Source: Tetranychus cinnabarinus
Lineage: Eukaryota; Arthropoda; Arachnida; Trombidiformes; Tetranychidae
Length of the DNA stretch: 64,000 bases
Direction: 5' to 3'
Assembly (NCBI GenBank): GCA_022266195.1
Contig: WHVY01000012.1
Location: 1 to 64,000 of the forward strand
The notes under the pieces are model-generated. The model did no database searches. It was not told the origin of the DNA and saw nothing but the letters and a program-made list of their open reading frames with translations. Made by a program: the position numbers and the translations under genes. This document shows, piece by piece, positions 9,701-25,040 of the stretch. Each line of letters begins with the position of its first letter. Within the stretch, counting starts at the first letter, position 1.

Positions 9701-12700
9701 TGAATGCATTGGGATCGTCAATGTTATTGCAATTTGAGCTTTGAATTCATATTGAATGCTTTGTGATCGTCAATGTTATTTCAATTAAAGCTTTGAATGC
9801 AATTACGTATTTGGATCGTCAATGTTATTTCAATTAAAGCTTTGAATTCATATTGAATGCATTGAAATCGTCAATGTTATTGCAATCGGAGCTTTGAATT
9901 CATATTGAATACTTTGTGATCGTCAATGTTATTTCAATTATAGCTTTGAATGCAATTAAGCATTGGGATCGTCAATGTTATTTCAATTAAAGCTTTGAAT
10001 TCATATTGAATGCTTTGTGATCGTCAATGTTATTTCAATTAAAGCTTTGAATGCAATTACGTATTTGGATCGTCAATGTTATTTCAATTAAAGCTTTGAA
10101 TTCATATTGAATGCATTGAAATCGTCAATGTTATTGCAATTGGAGCTTTGAATTCATATTGAATGCTTTGTGATCGTCAATGTTATTTCAATTATAGCTT
10201 TGAATGCAATTATGCATTGGGATCGTCAATGTTATTTCAATTAAAGCTTTGAATTCATATTGAATGCTTTGTGATCGTCAATGTTATTTCAATTAAAGCT
10301 TTGAATGCAAATTACGCATTGGGATCGTCAATGTTATTTCAATTAAAGCTTTGAATTCATATTGAATGCATTGAAATCGTCAATGTTATTGCAATTGGAG
10401 CTTTGAATTCATATTGAATGCTTTGTGATCGTCAATGTTATTTCAATTATAGCTTTGAATGCAATTACGCATTAGGATCGTCAATGTTATTTTAATTAAA
10501 GCTTTGAATTCATATTGAATGCTTTGTGATCGTCAATGTTATTTCAATTAAAGCTTTGAATGCAATTTACGCATTGGGATCGTCAATGTTATTTCAATTA
10601 AAGCTTTGAATGAAATTTACGCATTGGGATCGTCAATATTATTTCCATTAAAGCTCTGAATTCATATTGAATGCATTGGGATCGTCAATGTTATTTCAAT
10701 TGGAGCTTTTAATTCATATTGAATGCTTTGTGATCGTCAATGTTATTTCAATTATAGCTTTGAATGCAATTACGCATTAGGATCGTCAATGTTATTTCAA
10801 TTAAAGCTTTGAATTCATATTGAATGCTTTGTGATCGTCAATGTTATTTCAATTAAAGCTTTGAATGCAATTTACGCATTGGGATCGTCAATGTTATTTC
10901 AATTAAAGCTTTGAATGAAATTTACGCATTGGGATCGTCAATGTTATTTCCATTAAAGCTCTGAATTCATATTGAATGCATTGGGATCGTCAATGTTATT
11001 TCAATTGGAGCTCTCCTTTCATATTGAATGCATTGGGATCGTCAATGTTATTTCAATTATAGCTTTGAATGCAATTATGCATTGGGATCGTCAATGTTAT
11101 TTCAATTAAAGCTTTGAATTCATATTGAATGCTTTGTGATCGTCAATGTTATTTCAATTATAGCTTTGAATGCAATTACGCATTAGGATCGTCAATGTTA
11201 TTTTAATTAAAGCTTTGAATTCATATTGAATGCTTTGTGATCGTCAATGTTATTTCAATTAAAGCTTTGAATGCAATTTACGCATTGGGATCGTCAATGT
11301 TATTTCAATTAAAGCTTTGAATGAAATTTACGCATTGGGATCGTCAATATTATTTCCATTAAAGCTCTGAATTCATATTGAATGCATTGGGATCGTCAAT
11401 GTTATTTCAATTGGAGCTTTTAATTCATATTGAATGCTTTGTGATCGTCAATGTTATTTCAATTATAGCTTTGAATGCAATTACGCATTAGGATCGTCAA
11501 TGTTATTTCAATTAAAGCTTTGAATTCATATTGAATGCTTTGTGATCGTCAATGTTATTTCAATTAAAGCTTTGAATGCAATTTACGCATTGGGATCGTC
11601 AATGTTATTTCAATTAAAGCTTTGAATGAAATTTACGCATTGGGATCGTCAATGTTATTTCCATTAAAGCTCTGAATTCATATTGAATGCATTGAGATCG
11701 TCAATGTTATTTCAATTGGAGCTCTCCTTTCATATTGAATGCATTGGGATCGTCAATGTTATTTCAATGGAGCTTTGAATGTAATTTACGCATTGGGATC
11801 GTCAATGTTATTTCAATTAAAGCTTTGAATTCATATTGAATGCATTGGGATCGTCAATGTTATTTCAATGGAGCTTTGAATGCAATTTACGCATTGGGAT
11901 CGTCAATGTTATTTCAATTAAAGCTTTGAATGAAATTTACGCATTGGGATCGTCAATGTTATTTCAATTAAAGCTTTGAATTCATATTGAATGCATTGAA
12001 ATCGTCAATGTTATTGCAATTGGAGCTTTGAATTCATATTGAATGCTTTGTGATCGTCAATGTTATTTCAATTATAGCTTTGAATGCAATTATGCATTGG
12101 GATCGTCAATGTTATTTCAATTAAAGCTTTGAATTCATATTGAATGCTTTGTGATCGTCAATGTTATTTCAATTAAAGCTTTGAATGCAAATTACGCATT
12201 GGGATCGTCAATGTTATTTCAATTAAAGCTTTGAATTCATATTGAATGCATTGAAATCGTCAATGTTATTGCAATTGGAGCTTTGAATTCATATTGAATG
12301 CTTTGTGATCGTCAATGTTATTTCAATTATAGCTTTGAATGCAATTACGCATTAGGATCGTCAATGTTATTTTAATTAAAGCTTTGAATTCATATTGAAT
12401 GCTTTGTGATCGTCAATGTTATTTCAATTAAAGCTTTGAATGCAATTTACGCATTGGGATCGTCAATGTTATTTCAATTAAAGCTTTGATTGAAATTTAC
12501 GCATTGGGATCGTCAATGTTATTTCCATTAAAGCTCTGAATTCATATTGAATGCATTGGGATCGTCAATGTTATTTCAATTGGAGCTCTCCTTTCATATT
12601 GAATGCATTGGGATCGTCAATGTTATTTCAATGGAGCTTTGAATGCAATTTACGCATTGGGATCGTCAATGTTATTTCAATTAAAGCTTTGAATTCATAT

Positions 12701-13340
12701 TGAATGCATTGAAATCGTCAATGTTATTGCAATTGGAGCTTTGAATTCATATTGAATGCTTTGTGATCGTCAATGTTATTTCAATTATAGCTTTGAATGC
12801 AATTATGCATTGGGATCGTCAATCTTATTTCAATTAAAGCTTTGAATTCATATTGAATGCTTTGTGATCGTCAATGTTATTTCAATTAAAGCTTTGAATG
12901 CAAATTACGCATTGGGATCGTCAATGTTATTTCAATTAAAGCTTTGAATGCATATTGAATGCATTGAAATCGTCAATGTTATTGCAATTGGAGCTTTGAA
13001 TTCATATTGAATGCTTTGTGATCGTCAATGTTATTTCAATTATAGCTTTGAATGCAATTACGCATTAGGATCGTCAATGTTATTTTAATTAAAGCTTTGA
13101 ATTCATATTGAATGCTTTGTGATCGTCAATGTTATTTCAATTAAAGCTTTGAATGCAATTTACGCATTGGGATCGTCAATGTTATTTCAATTAAAGCTTT
13201 GAATGAAATTTACGCATTGGGATCGTCAATATTATTTCCATTAAAGCTCTGAATTCATATTGAATGCATTGGGATCGTCAATGTTATTTCAATTGGAGCT
13301 TTTAATTCATATTGAATGCTTTGTGATCGTCAATGTTATT
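6781..13340. repeat. Satellite block A1 (family A monomers)
   Basis: Family A is marked by CAATTAAAGCTTTGAATTCA plus ATATTGAATGC, GCTTTGTGATCG junctions, ATTGCAATTGGAGC variants and 49-bp monomers ending GAATGCAATTACGC. Local duplications recur at about 0.71 and 1.17 kb: the marker ATTAGGATCG followed by TTATTTTAATTAAAG lies at 10471, 11182, 12351 and 13064, spacings of 711, 1169 and 713 bp (14, 23 and 14 monomers). A few family-B-like GAGCTCTCCTTTCATATTG monomers already appear near 11.0, 11.7 and 12.6 kb. Confidence 0.9.
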
Positions 13341-16300
13341 TCAATTAAAGCTTTGAATGCAATTTAGGCATTGGGATCGTCAACGTTATTTCAATCGGAG
13401 CTTTTTATTCATATTGAATGCATTGGGATCGTCAATGTTATTTCAAGTGAAGCTATGAATTCAATTTACGCATTGGGATCGTCAATGTTATTTCAATTGG
13501 AGCTCTATTTTCTTATTGCATGCATTGAAATCGTCAATGTTATTTCAATTGGAGCTTTGAATTAAATTTACGCATTGGGATTGTCAATGTGTTTTCAATT
13601 GGAGCTTTTAATTCATATTAAATGCATTGCGATCGTCAATGTTATTTCAATTGGAGCTCTATTTTCTTATTGCATGCATTGGGATCGTCAATGTTATTTC
13701 AATTGGAGCTCTCCTTTCATATTGAATGCATTGGGATCGTCAATGTTATTTCAATTGGAGCTCTCCTTTCATATTGAATGAATTTGGGTCGTCAATGTTA
13801 TTTCAATGGAGCTTTGAATTCAATTTACGCATTGGGATCGTCAACGTTATTTCAATCGGAGCTTTTTATTCATATTGAATGCATTGGGATCATCAATGTT
13901 ATTTCAAGTGAAGCTTCGAATTCAATTTACGCATTGGGATCGTCAATGTTATTTCAATTGGAGCTCTATTTTCATATTGCATGCATTGGGATCGTCAATG
14001 TTATTTCAATTGGAGCTTTGAATTAAATTTACGCATTGGGATTGTCAATGTGTTTTCAATTGGAGCTTTTAATTCATATTAAATGCATTGGGATCGTCAA
14101 TGTTATTTCAATTGGAGCTCGCCTTTCATATTGAATGCATTGGGTTCGTCAATGTTATTTCAATGGAGCTTTGAATTCAATTTACGCATTGGGATCGTCA
14201 ATGTTATTTCAAGTGAAGCTTTGAATTCAATTTACGCATTGGGATCGTCAATGTGTTTTCAATTGGAGCTCTCCTTTCATATTGAATGCATTTGGATCGT
14301 CAATGTTATTTCAATGGAGCTTTGAATTCAATTTACGCATTGGGATCGTCAACGTTATTTCAATCGGAGCTTTTTATTCATATTGAATGCATTGGAATCG
14401 TCAATGTTATTTCAATTGGAGCTCTCCTTTCATATTGAATGCATTGGGATCGTCAATGTTATTTCAAGTGAAGCTTTTAATTCAATTTACGCATTGGGAT
14501 CGTCAATGTTATTTCAATTGGAGCTCTCCTTTCATATTGAATGCATTGGGATCGTCAATGTTATTTCAAGTGAAGCTTTGAATTCAATTTACGCATTGGG
14601 ATCGTCAATGTTATTTCAATTGTAGCTCTATTTTCATATTGCATGCATTGGGATCGTCAATGTTATTTCAATTGGAGCTCTATTTTCATATTGCATGCAT
14701 TGGGATCGTCAATGTTATTTCAATGGAGCTTTGAATTCAATTTACGCATTGGGATCGTCAATGTGTTTTCAATTGGAGCTCTCCTTTCATATTAAATGCA
14801 TTGGGTTCGTCAATGTTATTTCAATGGAGCTTTGAATTCAATTTACGCATTGGGATCGTCAATGTTATTTCAATTGAAGCTTTGAATTCAATTTACGCAT
14901 TGGGATCGTCAATGCTATTTCAATTGGAGCTTTTAATTCATATTGAATGCATTGGGATCGTCAATGTTATTTCAATTGGAGCTCTCCTTTCATATTGAAT
15001 GCATTGGGATCGTCAATGTTATTTCAAGTGAAGCTTTGAATTCAATTTACGCATTGGGATCGTCAATGTTATTTCAATTGGAGCTCTATTTTCATATTGC
15101 ATGCATTGGGATCGTCAATGTTATTTCAAGTGAAGCTTTGAATTCAATTTACGCATTGGGATCGTCAATGTGTTTTCAATTGGAGCACTCCTTTCATATT
15201 GAATGCATTGGGTTCGTCAATGTTATTTTAATGGAGCTTTGAATTCAATTTACGCATTGGGATCGTCAATGTTATTTCAAGTGAAGCTTTGAATTCAATT
15301 TACGCATTGGGATCGTCAATGTTATTTCAATTGGAGCTCTATTTTCATATTGCATGCATTGGGATCGTCAATGTTATTTCAAGTGAAGCTTTGAATTCAA
15401 TTTGCGCATTGGGATCGTCAATGTGTTTTCAATTGGAGCTTTTAATTCATATTGAATGCATTGGGATCGTCAATGTTATTTCAATTGGAGCTCTCCTTTC
15501 ATATTGAATGCATTAGGATCGTCAATGTTATTTCAAGTGAAGCTTTGAATTCAATTTACGCATTGGGATCGTCAATGTTATTTCAATTGGAGCTCTATTT
15601 TCATATTGCATGCATTGGGATCGTCAATGTTATTTCAAGTGAAGCTTTGAATTCAATTTACGCATTGGGATCGTCAATGTGTTTTCAATTGGAGCTTTTA
15701 ATTCATATTGAATGCATTGGGATCGTCAATGTTATTTCAAGTGAAGCTTTGAATTCAATTTACGCGTTGGGATCGTCAATGTGTTTTCAATTGGAGCTTT
15801 TAATTCATATTGAATGCATTGAGATCGTCAATGTTATTTCAAGTGAAGCTTTGAATTCAATTTACGCATTGGGATCGTCAACGTTATTTCAATCGGAGCT
15901 TTTTATTCATATTGAATGCATTGGGATCGTCAATGTTATTTCAATTGGAGCTCTCCTTTCATATTGAATGAATTTGGGTCGTCAATGTTATTTCAATGGA
16001 GCTTTGAATTCAATTTACGCATTGGGATCGTCAACGTTATTTTAATCGGAGCTTTTTATTCATATTGAATGCATTGGGATCGTCAATGTTATTTCAAGTG
16101 AAGCTTTGAATTCAATTAACGCATTGGGATCGTCAATGTTATTTCAATTGGACCTATATTTTCATATTGCATGCATTGGGATCGTCAATGTTATTTCAAT
16201 TGGAGCTCTCCTTTCATATTGAATGCATTGGGATCGTCAATGTTATTTCAATTGGAGCTCTATTTTCATATTGCATGCATTGGGATCGTCAATGTTATTT

Positions 16301-17249
16301 CAATTGGAGCTCTCCTTTCATATTGAATGCATTGGGATCGTCAATGTTATTTCAAGTGAAGCTTTGAATTCAATTTACGCATTGGGATCGTCAACGTTAT
16401 TTCAATCGGAGCTTTTTATTCATATTGAATGCATTGGGATCGTCAATGTTATTTCAAGTGAAGCTTCGAATTCAATTTACGCATTGGGATCGTCAATGTG
16501 TTTTCAATTGGAGCTTTTAATTCATATTGAATGCATTGGAATCGTCAATGTTATTTCAATTGGAGCTCTATTTTCATATTGCATGCATCGGGATCGTCAA
16601 TGTTATTTCAATGGAGCTTTGAATTCAATTTACGCATTGGGATCGTCAATGTTATTTCAAGTGAAGCTTTGAATTCAATTTACGCATTGGGATCGTCAAT
16701 GTGTTTTCAATTGGAGCTCTCCTTTCATATTGAATGCATTTGGATCGTCAATGTTATTTCAATGGAGCTTTGAATTCAATTTACGCATTGGGATCGTCAA
16801 CGTTATTTCAATCGGAGCTTTTTATTCATATTGAATGCATTGGGATCGTCAATGTTATTTCAATTGGAGCTCTCCTTTCATATTGAATGCATTGGGATCG
16901 TCAATGTTATTTCAAGTGAAGCTTTTAATTCAATTTACGCATTGGGATCGTCAATGTTATTTCAATTGGAGCTCTCCTTTCATATTGAATGCATTGGGAT
17001 CGTCAATGTTATTTCAAGTGAAGCTTTGAATTCAATTTACGCATTGGGATCGTCAATGTTATTTTAATTGGAGCTCTATTTTCATATTGCATGCATTGGG
17101 ATCGTCAATGTTATTTCAATTGGAGCTCTATTTTCATATTGCATGCATTGGGATCGTCAATGTTATTTCAAGTGAAGCTTTGAATTCAATTTACGCATTG
17201 GGATCGTCAATGTTATTTCAATGGAGCTTTGAATTCAATTTACGCATTG

Positions 17250-20200
17250 GGATCGTCAATGTTATTTCAAGTGAAGCTTTGAATTCAATTTACGCATTGG
17301 GATCGTCAATGTGTTTTCAATTGGAACTTTTAATTCATATTGAATGCATTGGGATCGTCAATGTTATTTCAATTGGAGCTCTCCTTTCATATTGAATGCA
17401 TTGGGATCGTCAATGTTATTTCAAGTGAAGCTTTGAATTCAATTTACGCATTGGGATCGTCAATGTTATTTCAATTGGAGCTCTATTTTCATATTGCATG
17501 CATTGGGATCGTCAATGTTATTTCAAGTGAAGCTTTGAATTCAATTTACGCATTGGGATCGTCAATGTGTTTTCAATTGGAGCTTTTAATTCATATTGAA
17601 TGCATTGGGATCGTCAATGTTATTTCAATTGGAGCTCTCCTTTCATATTGAATGCATTGGGATCGTCAATGTTATTTCAAGTGAAGCTTTGAATTCAATT
17701 TACGCATTGGGATCGTCAATGTTATTTCAATTGGAGCTCTATTTTCATATTGCATGCATTGGGATCGTCAATGTTATTTCAAGTGAAGCTTTGAATTCAA
17801 TTTACGCATTGGGATCGTCAATGTGTTTTCAATTGGAGCTTTTAATTCATATTGAATGCATTGGGATCGTCAATGTTATTTCAATTGGAGCTCTCCTTTC
17901 ATATTGAATGCATTAGGATCGTCAATGTTATTTCAAGTGAAGCTTTGAATTCAATTTACGCATTGGGTTCGTCAATGTTATTTCAATGGAGCTTTGAATT
18001 CAATTTACGCATTGGGATCGTCAATGTTATTTCAAGTGAAGCTTTGAATTCAATTTACGCATTGGGATCGTCAATGTGTTTTCAATTGGAACTTTTAATT
18101 CATATTGAATGCATTGGGATCGTCAATGTTATTTCAATTGGAGCTCTCCTTTCATATTGAATGCATTGGGATCGTCAATGTTATTTCAAGTGAAGCTTTG
18201 AATTCAATTTACGCATTGGGATCGTCAATGTTATTTCAATTGGAGCTCTATTTTCATATTGCATGCATTGGGATCGTCAATGTTATTTCAAGTGAAGCTT
18301 TGAATTCAATTTACGCATTGGGATCGTCAATGTGTTTTCAATTGGAGCTTTTAATTCATATTGAATGCATTGGGATCGTCAATGTTATTTCAATTGGAGC
18401 TCTCCTTTCATATTGAATGCATTGGGATCGTCAATGTTATTTCAAGTGAAGCTTTGAATTCAATTTACGCATTGGGATCGTCAATGTTATTTCAATTGGA
18501 GCTCTATTTTCATATTGCATGCATTGGGATCGTCAATGTTATTTCAAGTGAAGCTTTGAATTCAATTTACGCATTGGGATCGTCAATGTGTTTTCAATTG
18601 GAGCTTTTAATTCATATTGAATGCATTGGGATCGTCAATGTTATTTCAATTGGAGCTCTCCTTTCATATTGAATGCATTAGGATCGTCAATGTTATTTCA
18701 AGTGAAGCTTTGAATTCAATTTACGCATTGGGATCGTCAATGTTATTTCAATTGGAGCTCTATTTTCATATTGCATGCATTGGGATCGTCAATGTTATTT
18801 CAAGTGAAGCTTTGAATTCAATTTACGCATTGGGATCGTCAATGTGTTTTCAATTGGAGCTTTTAATTCATATTGAATGCATTGGGATCGTCAATGTTAT
18901 TTCAAGTGAAGCTTTGAATTCAATTTACGCATTGGGATCGTCAATGTGTTTTCAATTGGAGCTTTTAATTCATATTGAATGCATTGAGATCGTCAATGTT
19001 ATTTCAAGTGAAGCTTTGAATTCAATTTACGCATTGGGATCGTCAACGTTATTTCAATCGGAGCTTTTTATTCATATTGAATGCATTGGGATCGTCAATG
19101 TTATTTCAATTGGAGCTCTCCTTTCATATTGAATGAATTTGGGTCGTCAATGTTATTGCAATGGAGCTTTGAATTCAATTTACGCATTGGGATCGTCAAT
19201 GTTATTTCAATTGGAGCTCTATTTTCATATTGCATGCATTGGGATCGTCAATGTTATTTCAAGTGAAGCTTTGAATTCAATTTACGCATTGGGATCGTCA
19301 ATGTGTTTTCAATTGGAGCTTTTAATTCATATTGAATGCATTGGGATCGTCAACGTTATTTCAAGTGAAGCTTTGAATTCAATTAACGCATTGGGATCGT
19401 CAATGTTATTTCAATTGGAGCTCTATTTTCATATTGCATGCATTGGGATCGTCAATGTTATTTCAAGTGAAGCTTTGAATTCAATTTACGCATTGGGATC
19501 GTCAATGTGTTTTCAATTGGAGCTTTTAATTCATATTGAATGCATTGGGATCGTCAATGTTATTTCAAGTGAAGCTTTGAATTCAATTAACGCATTGGGA
19601 TCGTCAATGTTATTTCAATTGGAGCTCTATTTTCATATTGAATGCATTGGGATCGTCAATGTTATTTCAATTGGAGCTCTCCTTTCATATTGAATGAATT
19701 TGGGATCGTCAATGTTATTTCAATGGAGCTTTGAATTCAATTTACGCATTGGGATCGTCAATGTGTTTTCAATTGGAGCTTTTAATTCATATTGAATGCA
19801 TTGGGATCGTCAATGTTATTTCAATTGGAGCTCTCCTTTCATATTGAATGCATTGGGATCGTCAATGTTATTTCAAGTGAAGCTTTGAATTCAATTTACG
19901 CATTGGGATCGTCAATGTTATTTCAATTGGAGCTCTATTTTCATATTGCATGCATTGGGATCGTCAATGTTATTTCAAGTGAAGCTTTGAATTCAATTTA
20001 CGCATTGGGATCGTCAATGTGTTTTCAATTGGAGCTTTTAATTCATATTGAATGCATTGGGATCGTCAATGTTATTTCAATTGGAGCTCTCCTTTCATAT
20101 TGAATGCATTAGGATCGTCAATGTTATTTCAAGTGAAGCTTTGAATTCAATTTACGCATTGGGTTCGTCAATGTTATTTCAATGGAGCTTTGAATTCAAT

Positions 20201-23040
20201 TTACGCATTGGGATCGTCAATGTTATTTCAAGTGAAGCTTTGAATTCAATTTACGCATTGGGATCGTCAATGTTATTTCAAGTGAAGCTTTGAATTCAAT
20301 TTACGCATTGGGATCGTCAATGTGTTTTCAATTGGAACTTTTAATTCATATTGAATGCATTGGGATCGTCAATGTTATTTCAATTGGAGCTCTCCTTTCA
20401 TATTGAATGCATTGGGATCGTCAATGTTATTTCAAGTGAAGCTTTGAATTCAATTTACGCATTGGGATCGTCAATGTTATTTCAATTGGAGCTCTATTTT
20501 CATATTGCATGCATTGGGATCGTCAATGTTATTTCAAGTGAAGCTTTGAATTCAATTTACGCATTGGGATCGTCAATGTGTTTTCAATTGGAGCTTTTAA
20601 TTCATATTGAATGCATTGGGATCGTCAATGTTATTTCAATTGGAGCTCTCCTTTCATATTGAATGCATTGGGATCGTCAATGTTATTTCAAGTGAAGCTT
20701 TGAATTCAATTTACGCATTGGGATCGTCAATGTTATTTCAATTGGAGCTCTATTTTCATATTGCATGCATTGGGATCGTCAATGTTATTTCAAGTGAAGC
20801 TTTGAATTCAATTTACGCATTGGGATCGTCAATGTGTTTTCAATTGGAGCTTTTAATTCATATTGAATGCATTGGGATCGTCAATGTTATTTCAATTGGA
20901 GCTCTCCTTTCATATTGAATGCATTAGGATCGTCAATGTTATTTCAAGTGAAGCTTTGAATTCAATTTACGCATTGGGTTCGTCAATGTTATTTCAATGG
21001 AGCTTTGAATTCAATTTACGCATTGGGATCGTCAATGTTATTTCAAGTGAAGCTTTGAATTCAATTTACGCATTGGGATCGTCAATGTGTTTTCAATTGG
21101 AACTTTTAATTCATATTGAATGCATTGGGATCGTCAATGTTATTTCAATTGGAGCTCTCCTTTCATATTGAATGCATTGGGATCGTCAATGTTATTTCAA
21201 GTGAAGCTTTGAATTCAATTTACGCATTGGGATCGTCAATGTTATTTCAATTGGAGCTCTATTTTCATATTGCATGCATTGGGATCGTCAATGTTATTTC
21301 AAGTGAAGCTTTGAATTCAATTTACGCATTGGGATCGTCAATGTGTTTTCAATTGGAGCTTTTAATTCATATTGAATGCATTGGGATCGTCAATGTTATT
21401 TCAATTGGAGCTCTCCTTTCATATTGAATGCATTGGGATCGTCAATGTTATTTCAAGTGAAGCTTTGAATTCAATTTACGCATTGGGATCGTCAATGTTA
21501 TTTCAATTGGAGCTCTATTTTCATATTGCATGCATTGGGATCGTCAATGTTATTTCAAGTGAAGCTTTGAATTCAATTTACGCATTGGGATCGTCAATGT
21601 GTTTTCAATTGGAGCTTTTAATTCATATTGAATGCATTGGGATCGTCAATGTTATTTCAATTGGAGCTCTCCTTTCATATTGAATGCATTAGGATCGTCA
21701 ATGTTATTTCAAGTGAAGCTTTGAATTCAATTTACGCATTGGGATCGTCAATGTTATTTCAATTGGAGCTCTATTTTCATATTGCATGCATTGGGATCGT
21801 CAATGTTATTTCAAGTGAAGCTTTGAATTCAATTTACGCATTGGGATCGTCAATGTGTTTTCAATTGGAGCTTTTAATTCATATTGAATGCATTGGGATC
21901 GTCAATGTTATTTCAAGTGAAGCTTTGAATTCAATTTACGCATTGGGATCGTCAATGTGTTTTCAATTGGAGCTTTTAATTCATATTGAATGCATTGAGA
22001 TCGTCAATGTTATTTCAAGTGAAGCTTTGAATTCAATTTACGCATTGGGATCGTCAACGTTATTTCAATCGGAGCTTTTTATTCATATTGAATGCATTGG
22101 GATCGTCAATGTTATTTCAATTGGAGCTCTCCTTTCATATTGAATGAATTTGGGTCGTCAATGTTATTGCAATGGAGCTTTGAATTCAATTTACGCATTG
22201 GGATCGTCAATGTTATTTCAATTGGAGCTCTATTTTCATATTGCATGCATTGGGATCGTCAATGTTATTTCAAGTGAAGCTTTGAATTCAATTTACGCAT
22301 TGGGATCGTCAATGTGTTTTCAATTGGAGCTTTTAATTCATATTGAATGCATTGGGATCGTCAACGTTATTTCAAGTGAAGCTTTGAATTCAATTAACGC
22401 ATTGGGATCGTCAATGTTATTTCAATTGGAGCTCTATTTTCATATTGCATGCATTGGGATCGTCAATGTTATTTCAAGTGAAGCTTTGAATTCAATTTAC
22501 GCATTGGGATCGTCAATGTGTTTTCAATCGGAGCTTTTAATTCATATTGAATGCATTGGGATCGTCAATGTTATTTCAAGTGAAGCTTTGAATTCAATTA
22601 ACGCATTGGGATCGTCAATGTTATTTCAATTGGAGCTCTATTTTCATATTGAATGCATTGGGATCGTCAATGTTATTTCAATTGGAGCTCTCCTTTCATA
22701 TTGAATGAATTTGGGATCGTCAATGTTATTTCAATGGAGCTTTGAATTCAATTTACGCATTGGGATCGTCAATGTGTTTTCAATTGGAGCTTTTAATTCA
22801 TATTGAATGCATTGGGATCGTCAATGTTATTTCAATTGGAGCTCTCCTTTCATATTGAATGCATTGGGATCGTCAATGTTATTTCAAGTGAAGCTTTGAA
22901 TTCAATTTACGCATTGGGATCGTCAATGTTATTTCAATTGGAGCTCTATTTTCATATTGCATGCATTGGGATCGTCAATGTTATTTCAAGTGAAGCTTTG
23001 AATTCAATTTACGCATTGGGATCGTCAATGTGTTTTCAAT
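17250..23040. repeat. 3,011-bp tandem super-repeat (~1.9 copies)
   Basis: Landmarks at 17340, 17596, 17852, 18105, 18361, 18617, 19133 and 19792 all reappear exactly 3,011 bp later. The period equals about 59 monomers. Copies are nearly identical; one visible difference is CAATCGGAGC at about 22525 where the first copy has CAATTGGAGC. Confidence 0.88.
17340..18870. repeat. 256-bp five-monomer higher-order repeat, representative run
   Basis: The order alpha-beta-gamma-beta-delta (52+50+52+50+52 = 256 bp) recurs with starts at 17340, 17596, 17852, 18105, 18361 and 18617. The one 253-bp copy (17852-18104) has a 49-bp CAATGGAGC monomer in place of gamma, exactly accounting for the 3-bp loss. The same HOR recurs through 19.8-29.4, 32.0-32.5 and 36.1-36.9 kb. 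Confidence 0.93.
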
Positions 23041-25040
23041 GGAGCTTTGAATTCAATTTACGCATTTGGATCGTCAATGTGTTTTCAATTGGAACTTTTA
23101 ATTCATATTGAATGCATTGGGATCGTCAATGTTATTTCAATTGGAGCTCTCCTTTCATATTGAATGCATTGGGATCGTCAATGTTATTTCAAGTGAAGCT
23201 TTGAATTCAATTTACGCATTGGGATCGTCAATGTTATTTCAATTGGAGCTCTATTTTCATATTGCATGCATTGGGATCGTCAATGTTATTTCAAGTGAAG
23301 CTTTGAATTCAATTTACGCATTGGGATCGTCAATGTGTTTTCAATTGGAGCTTTTAATTCATATTGAATGCATTGGGATCGTCAATGTTATTTCAATTGG
23401 AGCTCTCCTTTCATATTGAATGCATTGGGATCGTCAATGTTATTTCAAGTGAAGCTTTGAATTCAATTTACGCATTGGGATCGTCAATGTTATTTCAATT
23501 GGAGCTCTATTTTCATATTGCATGCATTGGGATCGTCAATGTTATTTCAAGTGAAGCTTTGAATTCAATTTACGCATTGGGATCGTCAATGTGTTTTCAA
23601 TTGGAGCTTTTAATTCATATTGAATGCATTGGGATCGTCAATGTTATTTCAATTGGAGCTCTCCTTTCATATTGAATGCATTAGGATCGTCAATGTTATT
23701 TCAAGTGAAGCTTTGAATTCAATTTACGCATTGGGATCGTCAATGTTATTTCAATTGGAGCTCTATTTTCATATTGCATGCATTGGGATCGTCAATGTTA
23801 TTTCAAGTGAAGCTTTGAATTCAATTTACGCATTGGGATCGTCAATGTGTTTTCAATTGGAGCTTTTAATTCATATTGAATGCATTGGGATCGTCAATGT
23901 TATTTCAAGTGAAGCTTTGAATTCAATTTACGCATTGGGATCGTCAATGTGTTTTCAATTGGAGCTTTTAATTCATATTGAATGCATTGAGATCGTCAAT
24001 GTTATTTCAAGTGAAGCTTTGAATTCAATTTACGCATTGGGATCGTCAACGTTATTTCAATCGGAGCTTTTTATTCATATTGAATGCATTGGGATCGTCA
24101 ATGTTATTTCAATTGGAGCTCTCCTTTCATATTGAATGAATTTGGGTCGTCAATGTTATTGCAATGGAGCTTTGAATTCAATTTACGCATTGGGATCGTC
24201 AATGTTATTTCAATTGGAGCTCTATTTTCATATTGCATGCATTGGGATCGTCAATGTTATTTCAAGTGAAGCTTTGAATTCATTTACGCATTGGGATCGT
24301 CAATGTGTTTTCAATTGGAGCTTTTAATTCATATTGAATGCATTGGGATCGTCAACGTTATTTCAAGTGAAGCTTTGAATTCAATTAACGCATTGGGATC
24401 GTCAATGTTATTTCAATTGGAGCTCTATTTTCATATTGCATGCATTGGGATCGTCAATGTTATTTCAAGTGAAGCTTTGAATTCAATTTACGCATTGGGA
24501 TCGTCAATGTGTTTTCAATTGGAGCTTTTTATTCATATTGAATGCATTGGGATCGTCAATGTTATTTCAAGTGAAGCTTTGAATTCAATTAACGCATTGG
24601 GATCGTCAATGTTATTTCAATTGGAGCTCTATTTTCATATTGAATGCATTGGGATCGTCAATGTTATTTCAATTGGAGCTCTCCTTTCATATTGAATGAA
24701 TTTGGGATCGTCAATGTTATTTCAATGGAGCTTTGAATTCAATTTACGCATTGGGATCGTCAATGTGTTTTCAATTGGAGCTTTTAATTCATATTGAATG
24801 CATTGGGATCGTCAATGTTATTTCAATTGGAGCTCTCCTTTCATATTGAATGCATTGGGATCGTCAATGTTATTTCAAGTGAAGCTTTGAATTCAATTTA
24901 CGCATTGGGATCGTCAATGTTATTTCAATTGGAGCTCTATTTTCATATTGCATGCATTGGGATCGTCAATGTTATTTCAAGTGAAGCTTTGAATTCAATT
25001 TACGCATTGGGATCGTCAATGTGTTTTCAATGGAGCTTTG
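21060..25040. repeat. 1,992-bp tandem super-repeat (2 copies)
   Basis: Landmarks at 21116, 21372, 21628, 22092 and 22144 reappear 1,992 bp later at 23108, 23364, 23620, 24084 and 24136. A 1-bp deletion in the second copy near 24281 changes the offset to 1,991 afterwards. The period is about 39 monomers. The first copy overlaps the end of the 3,011-bp repeat, so the events are nested. Confidence 0.88.
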
